A stretch of 56,069 nucleotides of DNA. Origin: a bacterium. Lineage in GTDB: Bacteria > Krumholzibacteriota > Krumholzibacteriia > LZORAL124-64-63. Below the pieces are notes generated by a model. That model was not told the origin of the DNA. It saw only the letters and a program-made list of their open reading frames with translations, and ran no database searches. Shown here piece by piece: positions 33,749 to 42,103 of the stretch. The stretch is from positions 1 through 56,069 of the forward strand of contig JAAEOA010000241.1 in NCBI GenBank assembly GCA_024223715.1, read 5' to 3'. The position numbers and the translations under genes were made by a program. How positions within the stretch are numbered: the stretch's first letter is position 1; each line of letters starts with the position of its first letter.

Positions 33749-35416
33749 ATGCCTTTTGCCAGCGTGTATCTTTTTAATTCCCAGAACAGAAGGCCACACA
33801 CATGGGTGCCATCCTTTGTTGGTATGTGGGTTCTTTTACTGATTGCTCTCTGGAGTCAAGCCAGTTGGGCTATGGTCAGCAGCCTCGATGGAAAGGGTAA
33901 TTTCCCTGCCAAATACGACGTCATAAATAGATGGCAGGCCGATGGGACCCTCGATATTCTCGTTATTGCAGAAATTCCCAATGCAGACCTTACATACCAG
34001 GAAGAGGGCCGGGGACTTGTGGGACGCTTTCGCATGGAAGTGGCTCTTCAGCCTCTCGAAGGCGAACCCATAATTATTAAGCGAAACATGCGCACAGCGG
34101 CCCTTGCTAAATCCGAGGCATCCTCACGGACATTAAATCAGGTCTTTGGAATTGTCCTGCACGATGTGCAAGCCAGGGAAGGCAAGCTTCGCCTTCATGT
34201 CTACGATGCAAAATCCTATCAGGAAGGCATCTGGAATCAATACAAAAGACGGTTGCGACGCAGTGAAGCTTCTACCTATTGGTATGCTGAGAACTCTGCC
34301 AATACGGACGAAGGCATTGCCCTTGGGGACCCTCTCTTTCTCTTTCTTGCTCCATTGACCCTATGGGAGCCTTCTGTGCAGGCGCATCATACCAGCGATG
34401 GTGGGCGCCTTCATGATTACATGCATCCTTCACGGCGTTATGGAATCGAGCAGGATAAACTCCAGGCCTTCATTCCGGTGTGGCCACCAAAAAATGGAAT
34501 CCGTTCAGAAAATGCTGAACAGCTTATTGCTGTGCAGGTCACAAACATGGAAATGGATTTTGCCCTCAACGATACTATTTCCATGGATCAGCTGGGTCGC
34601 CGGGCGCTTCATTCGGGTCGAGCCGCAGGACTGTTCTACGAATTAGACATTAATTTATTGCCGGCTGGGGCTTACCGCCTGACCTTTGCACCCCTCAGTG
34701 GACAGGGTAGGGCTATCTCCAGTGGTTTTGACGTTGTTTGGCGTTTGGATCGACTGGGCAGACATCACCAGCTACAAATGGCCGAAGGCAGCATTATTTT
34801 CCAAGGCAGGGAATTGACTCAATTCCGTGCGGCCAGTCATTCAGAAAAAGAAGTCATGCTGGACCGTTTTTGGGAAGAACACAATCCAGACCCCGAAAAT
34901 CCGGTAAATACTGCTTTTCTCGAATTTCAGTCCAGAATGGCGTATGTGCATCAGTTCCTCGGAGGGTTCGACGAAACCGGACCGGTGGATGATCGCGGCC
35001 TTGTCATGGTCATGCTGGGCCCTCCTGACGAAATGCAGCGCGAAGCCATGCCCATGAATTCAAATGAGCAGGACGATGCTCAAATAAAGGTGTTTGAACG
35101 GTTTGCTCCTGACAGAGAAAGTGTTTGGAGTAAAGGCTCCGACCCGTCACCAGCAGACTCAAATGATCCTTATAAAACATCTTCTGGCATTCCCATGCCT
35201 TATTCCCAGCGCGCTGCGGGGCAAATTCAGGGGCGATCCAATTCCGCCGCTCATAACTTTTCTTTTGAGCTTTGGAAATACGATCGCAACGGAAGGCCCC
35301 TCTTCGATAACCAATTTTCTCAAAGCACCATGGGCGCGCGGTTTTTATTTTTGGATCGTACCGGAAGCGGCGATTATTTTCTCGAATCTTCCAATACTGT
35401 GCAGGGGGAGGAGTGA
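33749..35416 (+). CDS. GWxTD-domain-like exported protein
   Basis: The 555-residue protein has a signal peptide (GMWVLLLIALWSQASWA, preceded by a basic stretch). The C-terminal ~150 residues match the GWxTD domain plan: FWEEHNPDPENPVNTAFLEF, then VDDRGLVMVMLGPPDEMQ, then an aromatic FELWKYDRNGRPLF and a FLFLD strand. The motif itself is degenerate; FDETGPVDDRG replaces GWxTDRG. The N-terminal ~380 residues look like beta-sandwich domains and are not recognised. Start choice: ATG 33749 (AAGGG eight bases before) fits the promoter; a TTG at 33695 with AAGGAAG would add 18 residues. It lies between the receptor operon and the exbB operon. The function of this family is unknown. Confidence 0.7.
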   Translation: MPFASVYLFNSQNRRPHTWVPSFVGMWVLLLIALWSQASWAMVSSLDGKGNFPAKYDVINRWQADGTLDILVIAEIPNADLTYQEEGRGLVGRFRMEVALQPLEGEPIIIKRNMRTAALAKSEASSRTLNQVFGIVLHDVQAREGKLRLHVYDAKSYQEGIWNQYKRRLRRSEASTYWYAENSANTDEGIALGDPLFLFLAPLTLWEPSVQAHHTSDGGRLHDYMHPSRRYGIEQDKLQAFIPVWPPKNGIRSENAEQLIAVQVTNMEMDFALNDTISMDQLGRRALHSGRAAGLFYELDINLLPAGAYRLTFAPLSGQGRAISSGFDVVWRLDRLGRHHQLQMAEGSIIFQGRELTQFRAASHSEKEVMLDRFWEEHNPDPENPVNTAFLEFQSRMAYVHQFLGGFDETGPVDDRGLVMVMLGPPDEMQREAMPMNSNEQDDAQIKVFERFAPDRESVWSKGSDPSPADSNDPYKTSSGIPMPYSQRAAGQIQGRSNSAAHNFSFELWKYDRNGRPLFDNQFSQSTMGARFLFLDRTGSGDYFLESSNTVQGEE

Positions 35417-35433
35417 GTTTTCGCTTTTTTAAA

Positions 35434-35455
35434 ACCGGTCCTTGGGCCGGTCTTT
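35434..35455 (+). terminator. weak intrinsic terminator after the first GWxTD-type gene
   Basis: A 7-bp stem (ACCGGTC, loop CTTG, GGCCGGT, with one G-U pair) ends at 35451 and is followed by CTTT. The T-tract is short. Confidence 0.5.
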
Positions 35456-35667
35456 CCAGGAGGCGAAAACACTCTCCGCAACAGACTCTTATTAAATTAG
35501 TTATGTCTTTTTGACGAAGCTCCGGGTGACCGGAAAGGCTTGGCACTGCCGTCCCCAAAATTATTGCGCTCCCTGTGGCTTGGGCTCTAGATAGATATAT
35601 GCCAACCTTATTGCCGCTTTTTGAGATGGCCTTGAAGAACTAAATCACCGCTATAACCAAAAGGCGG
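35456..35667 (+). other. gene-free region with an RNA-like GNRA hairpin
   Basis: No credible protein gene is seen on either strand. TCCGG-GTGA-CCGGA (35521-35534) forms a hairpin closed by a GNRA-type tetraloop, extended by AAGC/GCTT (35517-35520 with 35538-35541) around an AAG bulge. A further ACCGC/GCGGT pair lies at 35648-35669. It could be a small RNA or leader element. No known riboswitch class was recognised. Confidence 0.35.
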
Positions 35668-35697
35668 TTGACTAAGTACCCCCTCCTGCACTAATTA
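35668..35697 (+). promoter_or_regulatory. putative sigma-70-type promoter for the exbB operon
   Basis: TTGACT (35668-35673), 18-nt spacer, TAATTA (35692-35697). It lies 178 nt before exbB. The leader downstream contains two inverted repeats, ATCACG/CGTGAT (35743-35748 with 35762-35767) and CTGTAGA/TCTACAG (35812-35818 with 35840-35846), which may control expression. Confidence 0.5.
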
Positions 35698-35875
35698 TAT
35701 CGGTGCGACAAGATTAAAAGACCAGGTGAAAACGACCCCTTAATCACGATCATTTTCAGACCGTGATACCTCTTTGGGGCGCCCGATGAAGACCGTACAG
35801 CTCCCCACCTGCTGTAGAGGATCTCTGCGGCATCAGCTTTCTACAGGTCCCAATCCTGAAAGGGAGACACTAACA

Positions 35876-36751
35876 ATGGCTCGTAAAGGTTCATTGAAAA
35901 ACACTGGTATGTGGTTGGCGGCTTTAGGCCTGTTTGCCATGCTGCTGGTAACACCGGTTTTGGCCCAGGATGAAGCAGAAGCAATTCCGGCCGCCGAAAA
36001 ATTTAAAAAGATTTCAGCCTCCAGTGACTCTCTGGGTTTTGGCTCATCTGCTGCCGATTCACTCTCAGAAATACCTGTTAAGGTAAAAGAGGTTGAAGGC
36101 CTGATGGGCTACGTGGATCGTTCACCTATCGGTAAAACCGGTGCTGGTGGTCTGTTCGTAAAGGGTGGAACCTTTATGTGGTGGCTGTTGACTGTTGCTC
36201 TCGTGGGCTTCGTCTTCCTTATTGAACGTGCCTGGACTTTGAGCCGCGCTCGTGTCAATACCCGCCGTCTTATTGGCAACATCATTACCACCTTGCGGAA
36301 CGATGGCGTTCAGGCTGCTGCCGAAGAATGCCAGAAAACCCGTGGTCCCATTGCTGCTATTCTTTATTCCGGTCTGCAAAAGTCTGACAAAGGCCGCGAC
36401 GCGGTTGAGAAGGCTATTGCCACCGCCGGTACCATTGAGATGTCTTTCCTCGAGCGTGGCCTGATCTGGATTAGCTCCGTGACCACCATTGCTCCTTTGG
36501 TTGGGTTCCTTGGTACGGTGTCCGGTATGATTAACGCTTTTGAAGCTATTGCCGCCAGTGAGCAGGTTAACGCCAAGCTCGTGGCCAGCGGTATCTCTGA
36601 AGCCCTGATCACTACTGCTACCGGTCTGATCGTCGCTATTCCCGCCACCATTGGCTACAACTATTTTGTCTCGGCTATTGACCGTTTCGTTATTGAAATG
36701 GAAGAAACCAGTTCCGAGTTAATTGAAGAGTTGGAACGCCTCCAGGGTTAA
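35876..36751 (+). CDS. exbB: ExbB/TolQ/MotA-family proton channel protein
   Basis: The 291-residue inner-membrane protein powers TonB with the proton gradient. An N-terminal extension carries a signal-like helix (MWLAALGLFAMLLVTPVLAQ) and ~70 residues that would be periplasmic. The MotA/TolQ/ExbB core has its first helix at about 101-122 (FMWWLLTVALVGFVFLIERA), a cytoplasmic loop, and the paired helices with GLIWISSVTTIAPLVGFLGT and ISEALITTATGLIVAIPATI. The conserved TVSGM and E-A-L-xTTAxGL segments are intact. The ATG at 35876 is chosen for AAAGGGAG upstream; the longer frame has no other support. It leads exbB-exbD-exbD-tonB. Confidence 0.93.
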   Translation: MARKGSLKNTGMWLAALGLFAMLLVTPVLAQDEAEAIPAAEKFKKISASSDSLGFGSSAADSLSEIPVKVKEVEGLMGYVDRSPIGKTGAGGLFVKGGTFMWWLLTVALVGFVFLIERAWTLSRARVNTRRLIGNIITTLRNDGVQAAAEECQKTRGPIAAILYSGLQKSDKGRDAVEKAIATAGTIEMSFLERGLIWISSVTTIAPLVGFLGTVSGMINAFEAIAASEQVNAKLVASGISEALITTATGLIVAIPATIGYNYFVSAIDRFVIEMEETSSELIEELERLQG

Positions 36752-36807
36752 TTGCGGGTAAGTTTAAACCGGCCTGTATTTGAATTCAGGCCGGAAGGAT
36801 GGTCCAG

Positions 36808-37227
36808 ATGGGTGTCATGAAGAAAAAAAAGAAGGAAGCCCTGGGCGAGTTGCGTATGGACTCAACTGCCGACGTGGCCTTTCTTCTGCTGATTTTCTTC
36901 ATCGTGACGACAATTTTCGCTGCTGAACAGGGTCTGACTTTGGTCCTTCCCGGAAAGCAGAAAGAGAAGACCGATACTGTCAAGGTGAAGGAAAGCAACA
37001 TCGCCACCATTTTTGTGCAGGCGGATAACTTCATCACTCTGGATAAAAAAGCCGTCGAAGTAAACCACATCAAGCAGGCCATTGAGGACCGTCTCATGGC
37101 CAACGAAAAGCTGGTGGTTGTTTTGAAAATCCATCCCGATGCCGATTACGGACGGATGGTGGCTTGTCTGGATGAGTTGAGGTTGGCCAAGGCTAATAAG
37201 GTATCACTGAAAACCGCGAAAGAGTAA
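36808..37227 (+). CDS. exbD: ExbD/TolR-family biopolymer transport protein (first copy)
   Basis: The 139-residue protein has a basic N-terminus, one transmembrane helix (DVAFLLLIFFIVTTIF) with the proton-path aspartate at its start, and a periplasmic ExbD/TolR domain. Its sequence in the periplasm (QGLTLVLPGK, TIFVQADNFITLD) follows the family pattern. Start choice: GGAAGG at 36793-36798 suits the ATG at 36808; another ATG at 36799 abuts the same site and is less likely. It lies 57 nt after exbB and 12 nt before a second exbD. Confidence 0.92.
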   Translation: MGVMKKKKKEALGELRMDSTADVAFLLLIFFIVTTIFAAEQGLTLVLPGKQKEKTDTVKVKESNIATIFVQADNFITLDKKAVEVNHIKQAIEDRLMANEKLVVVLKIHPDADYGRMVACLDELRLAKANKVSLKTAKE

Positions 37228-37238
37228 GGAGGCGGGAC

Positions 37239-37661
37239 ATGGATTTTGGACGCAATACGAACAAAGACACATTCATACCCACCTCATCGATGGGTGACAT
37301 CGCCTTTCTCTTGCTGATTTTCTTCATGGTGACTACCATTTTCCGTGACGAAACTGGTTTGCCTGTGGAATTACCCCGGGCAGAAGCTGGCGAAGAAGTG
37401 AATCGTGAATTGGTTTCAAATATCTACATCAATAAGTTTGGTCAGATCTCCATTGATGATCGTCTGGTGCAGGTTAAGCACATTGCCGACATCATGGGAA
37501 CAAAGCTTTCTGACAATCCTCAGTTGATTGTGGCGTTTAAAACTGACAATACAGCAGACTACGGAACGGTGAGCGACGTGATGGAGGAGTTGAAAGAAGT
37601 TAACGCGGTGCGTGTCTTCTTCAACAACGACATCGAGGGCTCACCTGGGCGTAAATATTAG
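37239..37661 (+). CDS. exbD: ExbD/TolR-family biopolymer transport protein (second copy)
   Basis: The 140-residue protein has one helix with the conserved aspartate (SSMGDIAFLLLIFFMVTTIF) and a TolR-type periplasmic domain (GLPVELPRAEAG, NIYINKFGQISIDD). It is clearly related to, but not a copy of, the preceding ExbD. The pair probably forms a heterodimer in the ExbB pentamer, as seen in other bacteria with two tandem exbD genes. AAGGAGG precedes the ATG. The tonB gene follows after 14 nt. Confidence 0.93.
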   Translation: MDFGRNTNKDTFIPTSSMGDIAFLLLIFFMVTTIFRDETGLPVELPRAEAGEEVNRELVSNIYINKFGQISIDDRLVQVKHIADIMGTKLSDNPQLIVAFKTDNTADYGTVSDVMEELKEVNAVRVFFNNDIEGSPGRKY

Positions 37662-37675
37662 ATACTAGGAGCGTC

Positions 37676-38329
37676 ATGAGTACGGCCCCGATGAACAACG
37701 AAGTCAGGATGTCGGCCAACGACCTGTTTAAGGCTCAGTACAATAAGTACTTGCGCTGGGCAGCGGTTGTTGCGGTTCTGTTGACGCTGATCGGTTTCCT
37801 TGTCTCCCCGACCTACGTGCCGAATCCTTACAAATTACGGCAGGAAGAGTTCGAAGTGGTGGACATTGACGATCAGGAAGTCATCGACATTCCGCCTCCA
37901 CCAAAAGAGGCACCGCCTCCACCGAAGGTGATTGAAGCGGCACCGGATGACGAAGTTTCCGATGATGTGGATATTGCAGATACACTGATGGATTTGGATG
38001 CAGCCATTTCCAGCTCCATGCCTTCTTTTGATTTAGGTGGAGATACTGGTTTTGTTGCCAGTTCAACCAAGCCTAAAATTATCAGATGGGCCAAACCGGA
38101 TTATCCTGAGATAGCCCGGCGTGCCCAGATTGAAGGAACTGTTATCGTAAAGGTGCTGGTGGGACCTGACGGTTCGGTTAAAGATGCACAGGTAATTCAG
38201 AGCGTGAACCCCATGCTTAACAAGGCGGCTTTGGCAGCGGCCCGTAAATGCAGGTTTGAGCCTGGTAAGCAGAGAAACATTCCGGTTAAGGCCTGGATGG
38301 CTCTTCCTTTTGCCTTCAAGATTCACTAA
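37676..38329 (+). CDS. tonB: energy transducer TonB
   Basis: The 217-residue protein has a short cytoplasmic start, a transmembrane helix (WAAVVAVLLTLIGFLVSP, about 24-42) and a proline-rich linker (IPPPPKEAPPPPKVIE, about 74-90). The C-terminal TonB domain occupies about residues 140-217 (PDYPEIARRAQIEGTVIVKV, then DAQVIQSVNPMLNKAALAAA). It spans the periplasm and pulls on the TonB box of the receptor. TAGGAG lies six bases before the ATG. It ends the exbB operon. Confidence 0.95.
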   Translation: MSTAPMNNEVRMSANDLFKAQYNKYLRWAAVVAVLLTLIGFLVSPTYVPNPYKLRQEEFEVVDIDDQEVIDIPPPPKEAPPPPKVIEAAPDDEVSDDVDIADTLMDLDAAISSSMPSFDLGGDTGFVASSTKPKIIRWAKPDYPEIARRAQIEGTVIVKVLVGPDGSVKDAQVIQSVNPMLNKAALAAARKCRFEPGKQRNIPVKAWMALPFAFKIH

Positions 38330-38352
38330 CTTCTGAATTCATTTTCAGAAGT
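38329..38352 (+). other. hairpin overlapping the tonB stop codon
   Basis: A perfect 9-bp stem (ACTTCTGAA at 38329-38337, loop TTCATT, TTCAGAAGT at 38344-38352) starts in the last base of the stop codon. It lacks a U-tract, so it may stabilise the mRNA 3' end rather than terminate. Confidence 0.45.
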
Positions 38353-38370
38353 GTGGAACTTAAATAAACT

Positions 38371-38401
38371 AGCCGCGTCTTTGTTGACGCGGCTTTTTTT
38401 T
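38371..38401 (+). terminator. strong intrinsic terminator after tonB
   Basis: A perfect 9-bp stem (AGCCGCGTC at 38371-38379, loop TTTGTT, GACGCGGCT at 38386-38394) is followed by an eight-T tract to 38401. Confidence 0.93.
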
Positions 38402-38618
38402 CGCAGTTTTTCCTTATCCAATTCGTTAGGTAAGAAAATTCGCGAAACACAGCCTCGTATTTATCGTAAGAATGGGGCCCGGACATCTGGGGCCTTTCAA
38501 AAGTTAAGACTTACATTATTGGCTGTTTTGATTCAAAATGGTTCAGGGTAAGAGCAATAGGAATTTCCAATCCCCGGGGAGTAGCGGCATGTCTCAGTTC
38601 AGCAGTCAGGGTGTTCCA

Positions 38619-40049
38619 ATGAAACGTCTTTCATTTTCAATCTTTTTTGCGTTCAGCATTGTTCTTCTTTTTAATCCTTCATCCAGTTTTTCTCAGGAGT
38701 CCCCTGCCGTTGATAGCGATTTGCCCGTTCTTTCCCTGGATCAATGCCTTGGTGTGGCATTGCAGGCCAGCCCTACTTTAATGATTACCACTGAAAGGCA
38801 AAATATTGCCTCCCAGTCGGTAAAAGATGCTTACGGGGCGTTTCTTCCCAGTGTCTCCCTGGGACGAGATTGGAACAAAAGCCAGCGTACTGATTTTGAC
38901 AGTGACATTTTTGCTCCCGGCAGCTTTCCCATGATTGATAGTGGTGGAGATACCTTGTGGTTTTCCACTTCAGTCCCGACCGGAGATACCCGTGATGAGG
39001 TGATCAATTCAAAATACGGCGCCTGGACCGGTTCCGCAGATTTGAACGTTTTTAATGGATTTTCCAAATTCAGCACCCTTAATTCCGCCAAAAGCGATTT
39101 GAGAGCCAGTGAGGCCACAACCGCCTATACCCGGGAATTGGTTGTTGAAGAAGTCACGACTGCCTATTTCAATCTTCTTCGAAACCAGCGCCTGTTGCAG
39201 GTTGCCATTGAAACCCGGGATCAGGCGGAGCAGGAACTGGAAAGAACTGAGACGTATTTCCGTTTGGGCAGTTCGGCTAAAAGCGATGTTCTTCAACAAA
39301 GGGTCCGGCTTGGCAATACCAAACTCGACGTGGTTGTATATGACAACGCAGTCAAAAAAGCCTTCACCGATCTTGCCTATTCCATGAATCGCCCACTTGC
39401 TGTGGGATTTTCCATTGATCCCAGTGTATTAAAAACTGAATTTGCTATTGAAAATGTGGAAGCACTTTATGCCGAGGCTCTGGAATATCGTCTTGACTTA
39501 ATCAGCAGCGAGCACACACTTGATTCACGTGAGAGCGCGGTGACCACAGCAACCTCCAACTTATATCCCAGCATCAATCTTTTTGGCCGATATAGCCGCA
39601 GTGATAACGAGTCGCCGTATAAATTTGGTTCTCAGGTTAGCGAATCGACAACCTTTGGTTACAGCGTCAATTGGAATGTTTTTGATCGGTTGAATACCTG
39701 GACCCGTCGCAGTCAGGCCAAAGCCAACGTACGCATTGCAGAGTATGAATTAAACCAGGCAAAAATGAATGTTCAGGTTGAAATTCGTCAATTGCATAAT
39801 ACTCTGGTGGAAGCAGCTGAAAGAGCTCTTGTAACCGCCGAAACCATTGAACAATCCAAAGAAGAATTACGCTTGGCCCAGGAACGGTTTCGCGTGGGCG
39901 CCGGTACCACTCTCGATGTGATCCTGGCTCAGGTTAATCTGGCCACCAGTCGGGGGCAGGAAGTTCAGGCCATGTGCGATTTCCTCATTGCTGAGAGTAA
40001 AATGGAACGAGCCGTGGGCCGGACTCATTTTGATGTAGCAGAGGAATAA
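38619..40049 (+). CDS. TolC-family outer-membrane efflux channel
   Basis: The 476-residue precursor has a signal peptide ([23 protein letters not shown]). Two OEP-type repeats follow, each starting with a helix such as [20 protein letters not shown] and continuing with the paired strand-helix pattern ([40 protein letters not shown]). Conserved [15 protein letters not shown] and [17 protein letters not shown] mark the coiled-coil barrel. It should form the trimeric exit duct for tripartite export. Start choice: ATG 38619 begins the signal peptide; ATG 38589 with GGGGA is an alternative. An ABC ATPase gene follows after four bases, but no adaptor or permease gene is next to them. Confidence 0.88.
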   Translation: MKRLSFSIFFAFSIVLLFNPSSSFSQESPAVDSDLPVLSLDQCLGVALQASPTLMITTERQNIASQSVKDAYGAFLPSVSLGRDWNKSQRTDFDSDIFAPGSFPMIDSGGDTLWFSTSVPTGDTRDEVINSKYGAWTGSADLNVFNGFSKFSTLNSAKSDLRASEATTAYTRELVVEEVTTAYFNLLRNQRLLQVAIETRDQAEQELERTETYFRLGSSAKSDVLQQRVRLGNTKLDVVVYDNAVKKAFTDLAYSMNRPLAVGFSIDPSVLKTEFAIENVEALYAEALEYRLDLISSEHTLDSRESAVTTATSNLYPSINLFGRYSRSDNESPYKFGSQVSESTTFGYSVNWNVFDRLNTWTRRSQAKANVRIAEYELNQAKMNVQVEIRQLHNTLVEAAERALVTAETIEQSKEELRLAQERFRVGAGTTLDVILAQVNLATSRGQEVQAMCDFLIAESKMERAVGRTHFDVAEE

Positions 40050-40053
40050 ACTT

Positions 40054-40743
40054 GTGAGTCTTCTTATTGAGGTCAAAAATATTCATCGCACTTATCAGGT
40101 GGGAAAGCAGAAAGTCAAAGCTGTTCAAGGCATCGATCTAAGCATCCAGTCGGGTGAATATGTGGCTGTTATGGGCAGCAGTGGTTCAGGAAAAAGCACT
40201 CTGATGAATATGCTCGGTTGTCTCGATACTCCCACCAGTGGTTCTTATCGGTTGAATGGAAATGAAGTCAGTACTTTTACGGACGATCAGCTGGCCGAAA
40301 TTCGAAATCGTGAAATAGGTTTTGTTTTTCAGACGTTTAATTTGCTGGCACGCAGTACGGCAGCTCAGAATGTTGAGTTGCCTCTGGTTTATGCCGGCAT
40401 TAAAGGAGAACAGCGTCAGCAACGAGTCGACCAGGCCATGCTGGCAGTGGGATTGGCAGAACGCTCCAGCCACAAACCCAACGAACTTTCTGGCGGGCAA
40501 CGGCAAAGGGTTGCCATAGCCCGCGCTCTGGTTAATAATCCCAGTCTGATTCTGGCCGACGAGCCAACAGGTAATTTGGATTCGGTCACCAGTGAAGAGA
40601 TCATGGATATTCTTGGCAATCTGAACAGCCAGGGGCACACCGTGGTTATTGTCACTCATGAGGCCGATATTGCGGCCCACTGCCGCCGGGTTATCCGGCT
40701 TCACGATGGGATGATTGCCAGTGATGAAAAGGTTGGAGATTAA
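40054..40743 (+). CDS. ABC transporter ATP-binding protein, LolD/MacB/FtsE type
   Basis: The 229-residue ATPase has Walker [11 protein letters not shown]-loop [20 protein letters not shown], signature [15 protein letters not shown], Walker [13 protein letters not shown] and the switch histidine in VVIVTHE. The text around the Q-loop and PTGNLDS places it in the LolD/MacB class, which pairs with FtsX-like permeases for lipoprotein release, macrolide or peptide export. No permease gene lies beside it here. The GTG start has GAGGA eight bases upstream. Its last ~20 bases overlap the following lipoprotein gene. Confidence 0.92.
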   Translation: MSLLIEVKNIHRTYQVGKQKVKAVQGIDLSIQSGEYVAVMGSSGSGKSTLMNMLGCLDTPTSGSYRLNGNEVSTFTDDQLAEIRNREIGFVFQTFNLLARSTAAQNVELPLVYAGIKGEQRQQRVDQAMLAVGLAERSSHKPNELSGGQRQRVAIARALVNNPSLILADEPTGNLDSVTSEEIMDILGNLNSQGHTVVIVTHEADIAAHCRRVIRLHDGMIASDEKVGD

Positions 40744-42034
40744 TAAATACATTCTGCTGGCTATATTTCTCGTTTTTATTTCCATTTTTTCAGCTTGCGC
40801 TTCTGACTACTCTCCTGCTTTGAATCAGACACATCGTCAACCCATGACAGCTTATTTGCTTCATGATGCTAACCCGGATGGATGGGTGCAGCCTCGGGTC
40901 CGCATTACCGTTCCTATTAGCAATCTTGTTTTTATTCAAAAAGATGAAGGTGTTTCTGGCGGACTCGAAGTTCAGATTGTTGCCTGGCTGGGGACCGAAC
41001 AGGCAGGTGGTGCTGTCAGTTCCGGGAATATTAGCTTTGATAACTTCGATGATGCCCGCAGTGACAGCCTTTTTGCTTTGGAGGTTGAAGTTCCTTTGGC
41101 TGTTTCTCAGGATGTAATGCTGGAGGTGCGGGCCCGAAGCCTGGAATCTTCCCGCTTTTGGGTGCAGCATATTCCTTTCCGGCCTTCAGAATGGAAGCAG
41201 CCAGAAGTCGAATTTTCCAATTTTTCCTGGAATTCCGATGATGGTGGTTTTTTGCAGGAATCTGCGGACAGCCTCATTGTAAAATTTGATTGGGAAATTA
41301 TGCGGGATCATTTTTATGAAGGAGAAGCCAGGGGGTTTGGTCTTTCAATTTCTGAGAATGAGTCCATGGTCATGAATGTGAATCAGCAGCTTCCCGGGAG
41401 TGATAAAAAAATTCATGGCACAGCCCGGGTTTCCCTGGCCCTTAATCCTGATTTGAATTTTGGTCAATACCAGTTATGGCTTGAATCGTATTCACAACCT
41501 GATTCGAATTCAGGAGTGGGCGGCCCGGTAACTCATCCCTGGCTGCCCAAGCATGATTTGGTGGTTCTTGAAATTGGTTCTTTTCAATCTGACAATTGGA
41601 AATGGCACCTGCATTGGTTAGATGGATGGCTTCCGGAGAAGGACATTCAAGCATTGTTGCAGTGCCCCGCTGAAAAAAGGATGCAGCAGTGGGAAGAACT
41701 GTGGCAACCCCACAGTCTTCTGGTTGGTAAGGGTCTGACCCAAAGAGAACATCTGGAAATCATTCTGGAGGCTGACCGATTGTTTGCCGCTTCCAGCGGT
41801 CAGGAGCGTGGAGCTCTTTCAGATCGTGGAAAAGCTTGGATTCGCTATGGAAAACCGGATTTTAGAGAGTACCGAGGCAACATGCAAGGGCGATACCGGC
41901 GTTGGGAAATCTGGCATTACAATTATACTGCTGACAAATCCAGAAACCATTCCGGTGAATTAACTCTGACCTTCCTCGACTCCCACGGATTGAATGAATA
42001 TCGACTCATTGAGACACAGGAATCATCTGAATAG
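40724..42034 (+). CDS. GWxTD-domain-like lipoprotein
   Basis: The 436-residue precursor has a lipoprotein signal peptide ([17 protein letters not shown], lipobox FSAC). A beta-rich region follows (about 40-290). The C-terminal region matches the end of the GWxTD domain: [18 protein letters not shown], then RWEIWHYNY and [18 protein letters not shown]. The GW residues of the name motif are absent at the expected site. Its start overlaps the ATPase gene; ATG 40724 is chosen, with a TTG at 40715 or 40733 as alternatives. It shares family with the gene at 33749. Such pairs near secretion or transport genes suggest an envelope-assembly role, but the function is unknown. Confidence 0.68.
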   Translation: MKRLEINKYILLAIFLVFISIFSACASDYSPALNQTHRQPMTAYLLHDANPDGWVQPRVRITVPISNLVFIQKDEGVSGGLEVQIVAWLGTEQAGGAVSSGNISFDNFDDARSDSLFALEVEVPLAVSQDVMLEVRARSLESSRFWVQHIPFRPSEWKQPEVEFSNFSWNSDDGGFLQESADSLIVKFDWEIMRDHFYEGEARGFGLSISENESMVMNVNQQLPGSDKKIHGTARVSLALNPDLNFGQYQLWLESYSQPDSNSGVGGPVTHPWLPKHDLVVLEIGSFQSDNWKWHLHWLDGWLPEKDIQALLQCPAEKRMQQWEELWQPHSLLVGKGLTQREHLEIILEADRLFAASSGQERGALSDRGKAWIRYGKPDFREYRGNMQGRYRRWEIWHYNYTADKSRNHSGELTLTFLDSHGLNEYRLIETQESSE

Positions 42035-42103
42035 TCAATTTTGGATAAATCCGGCCGATAAAAGGAAACTGGCAGGTTACCTTTTTTTCAGTCCGGAGTT
42101 GGT

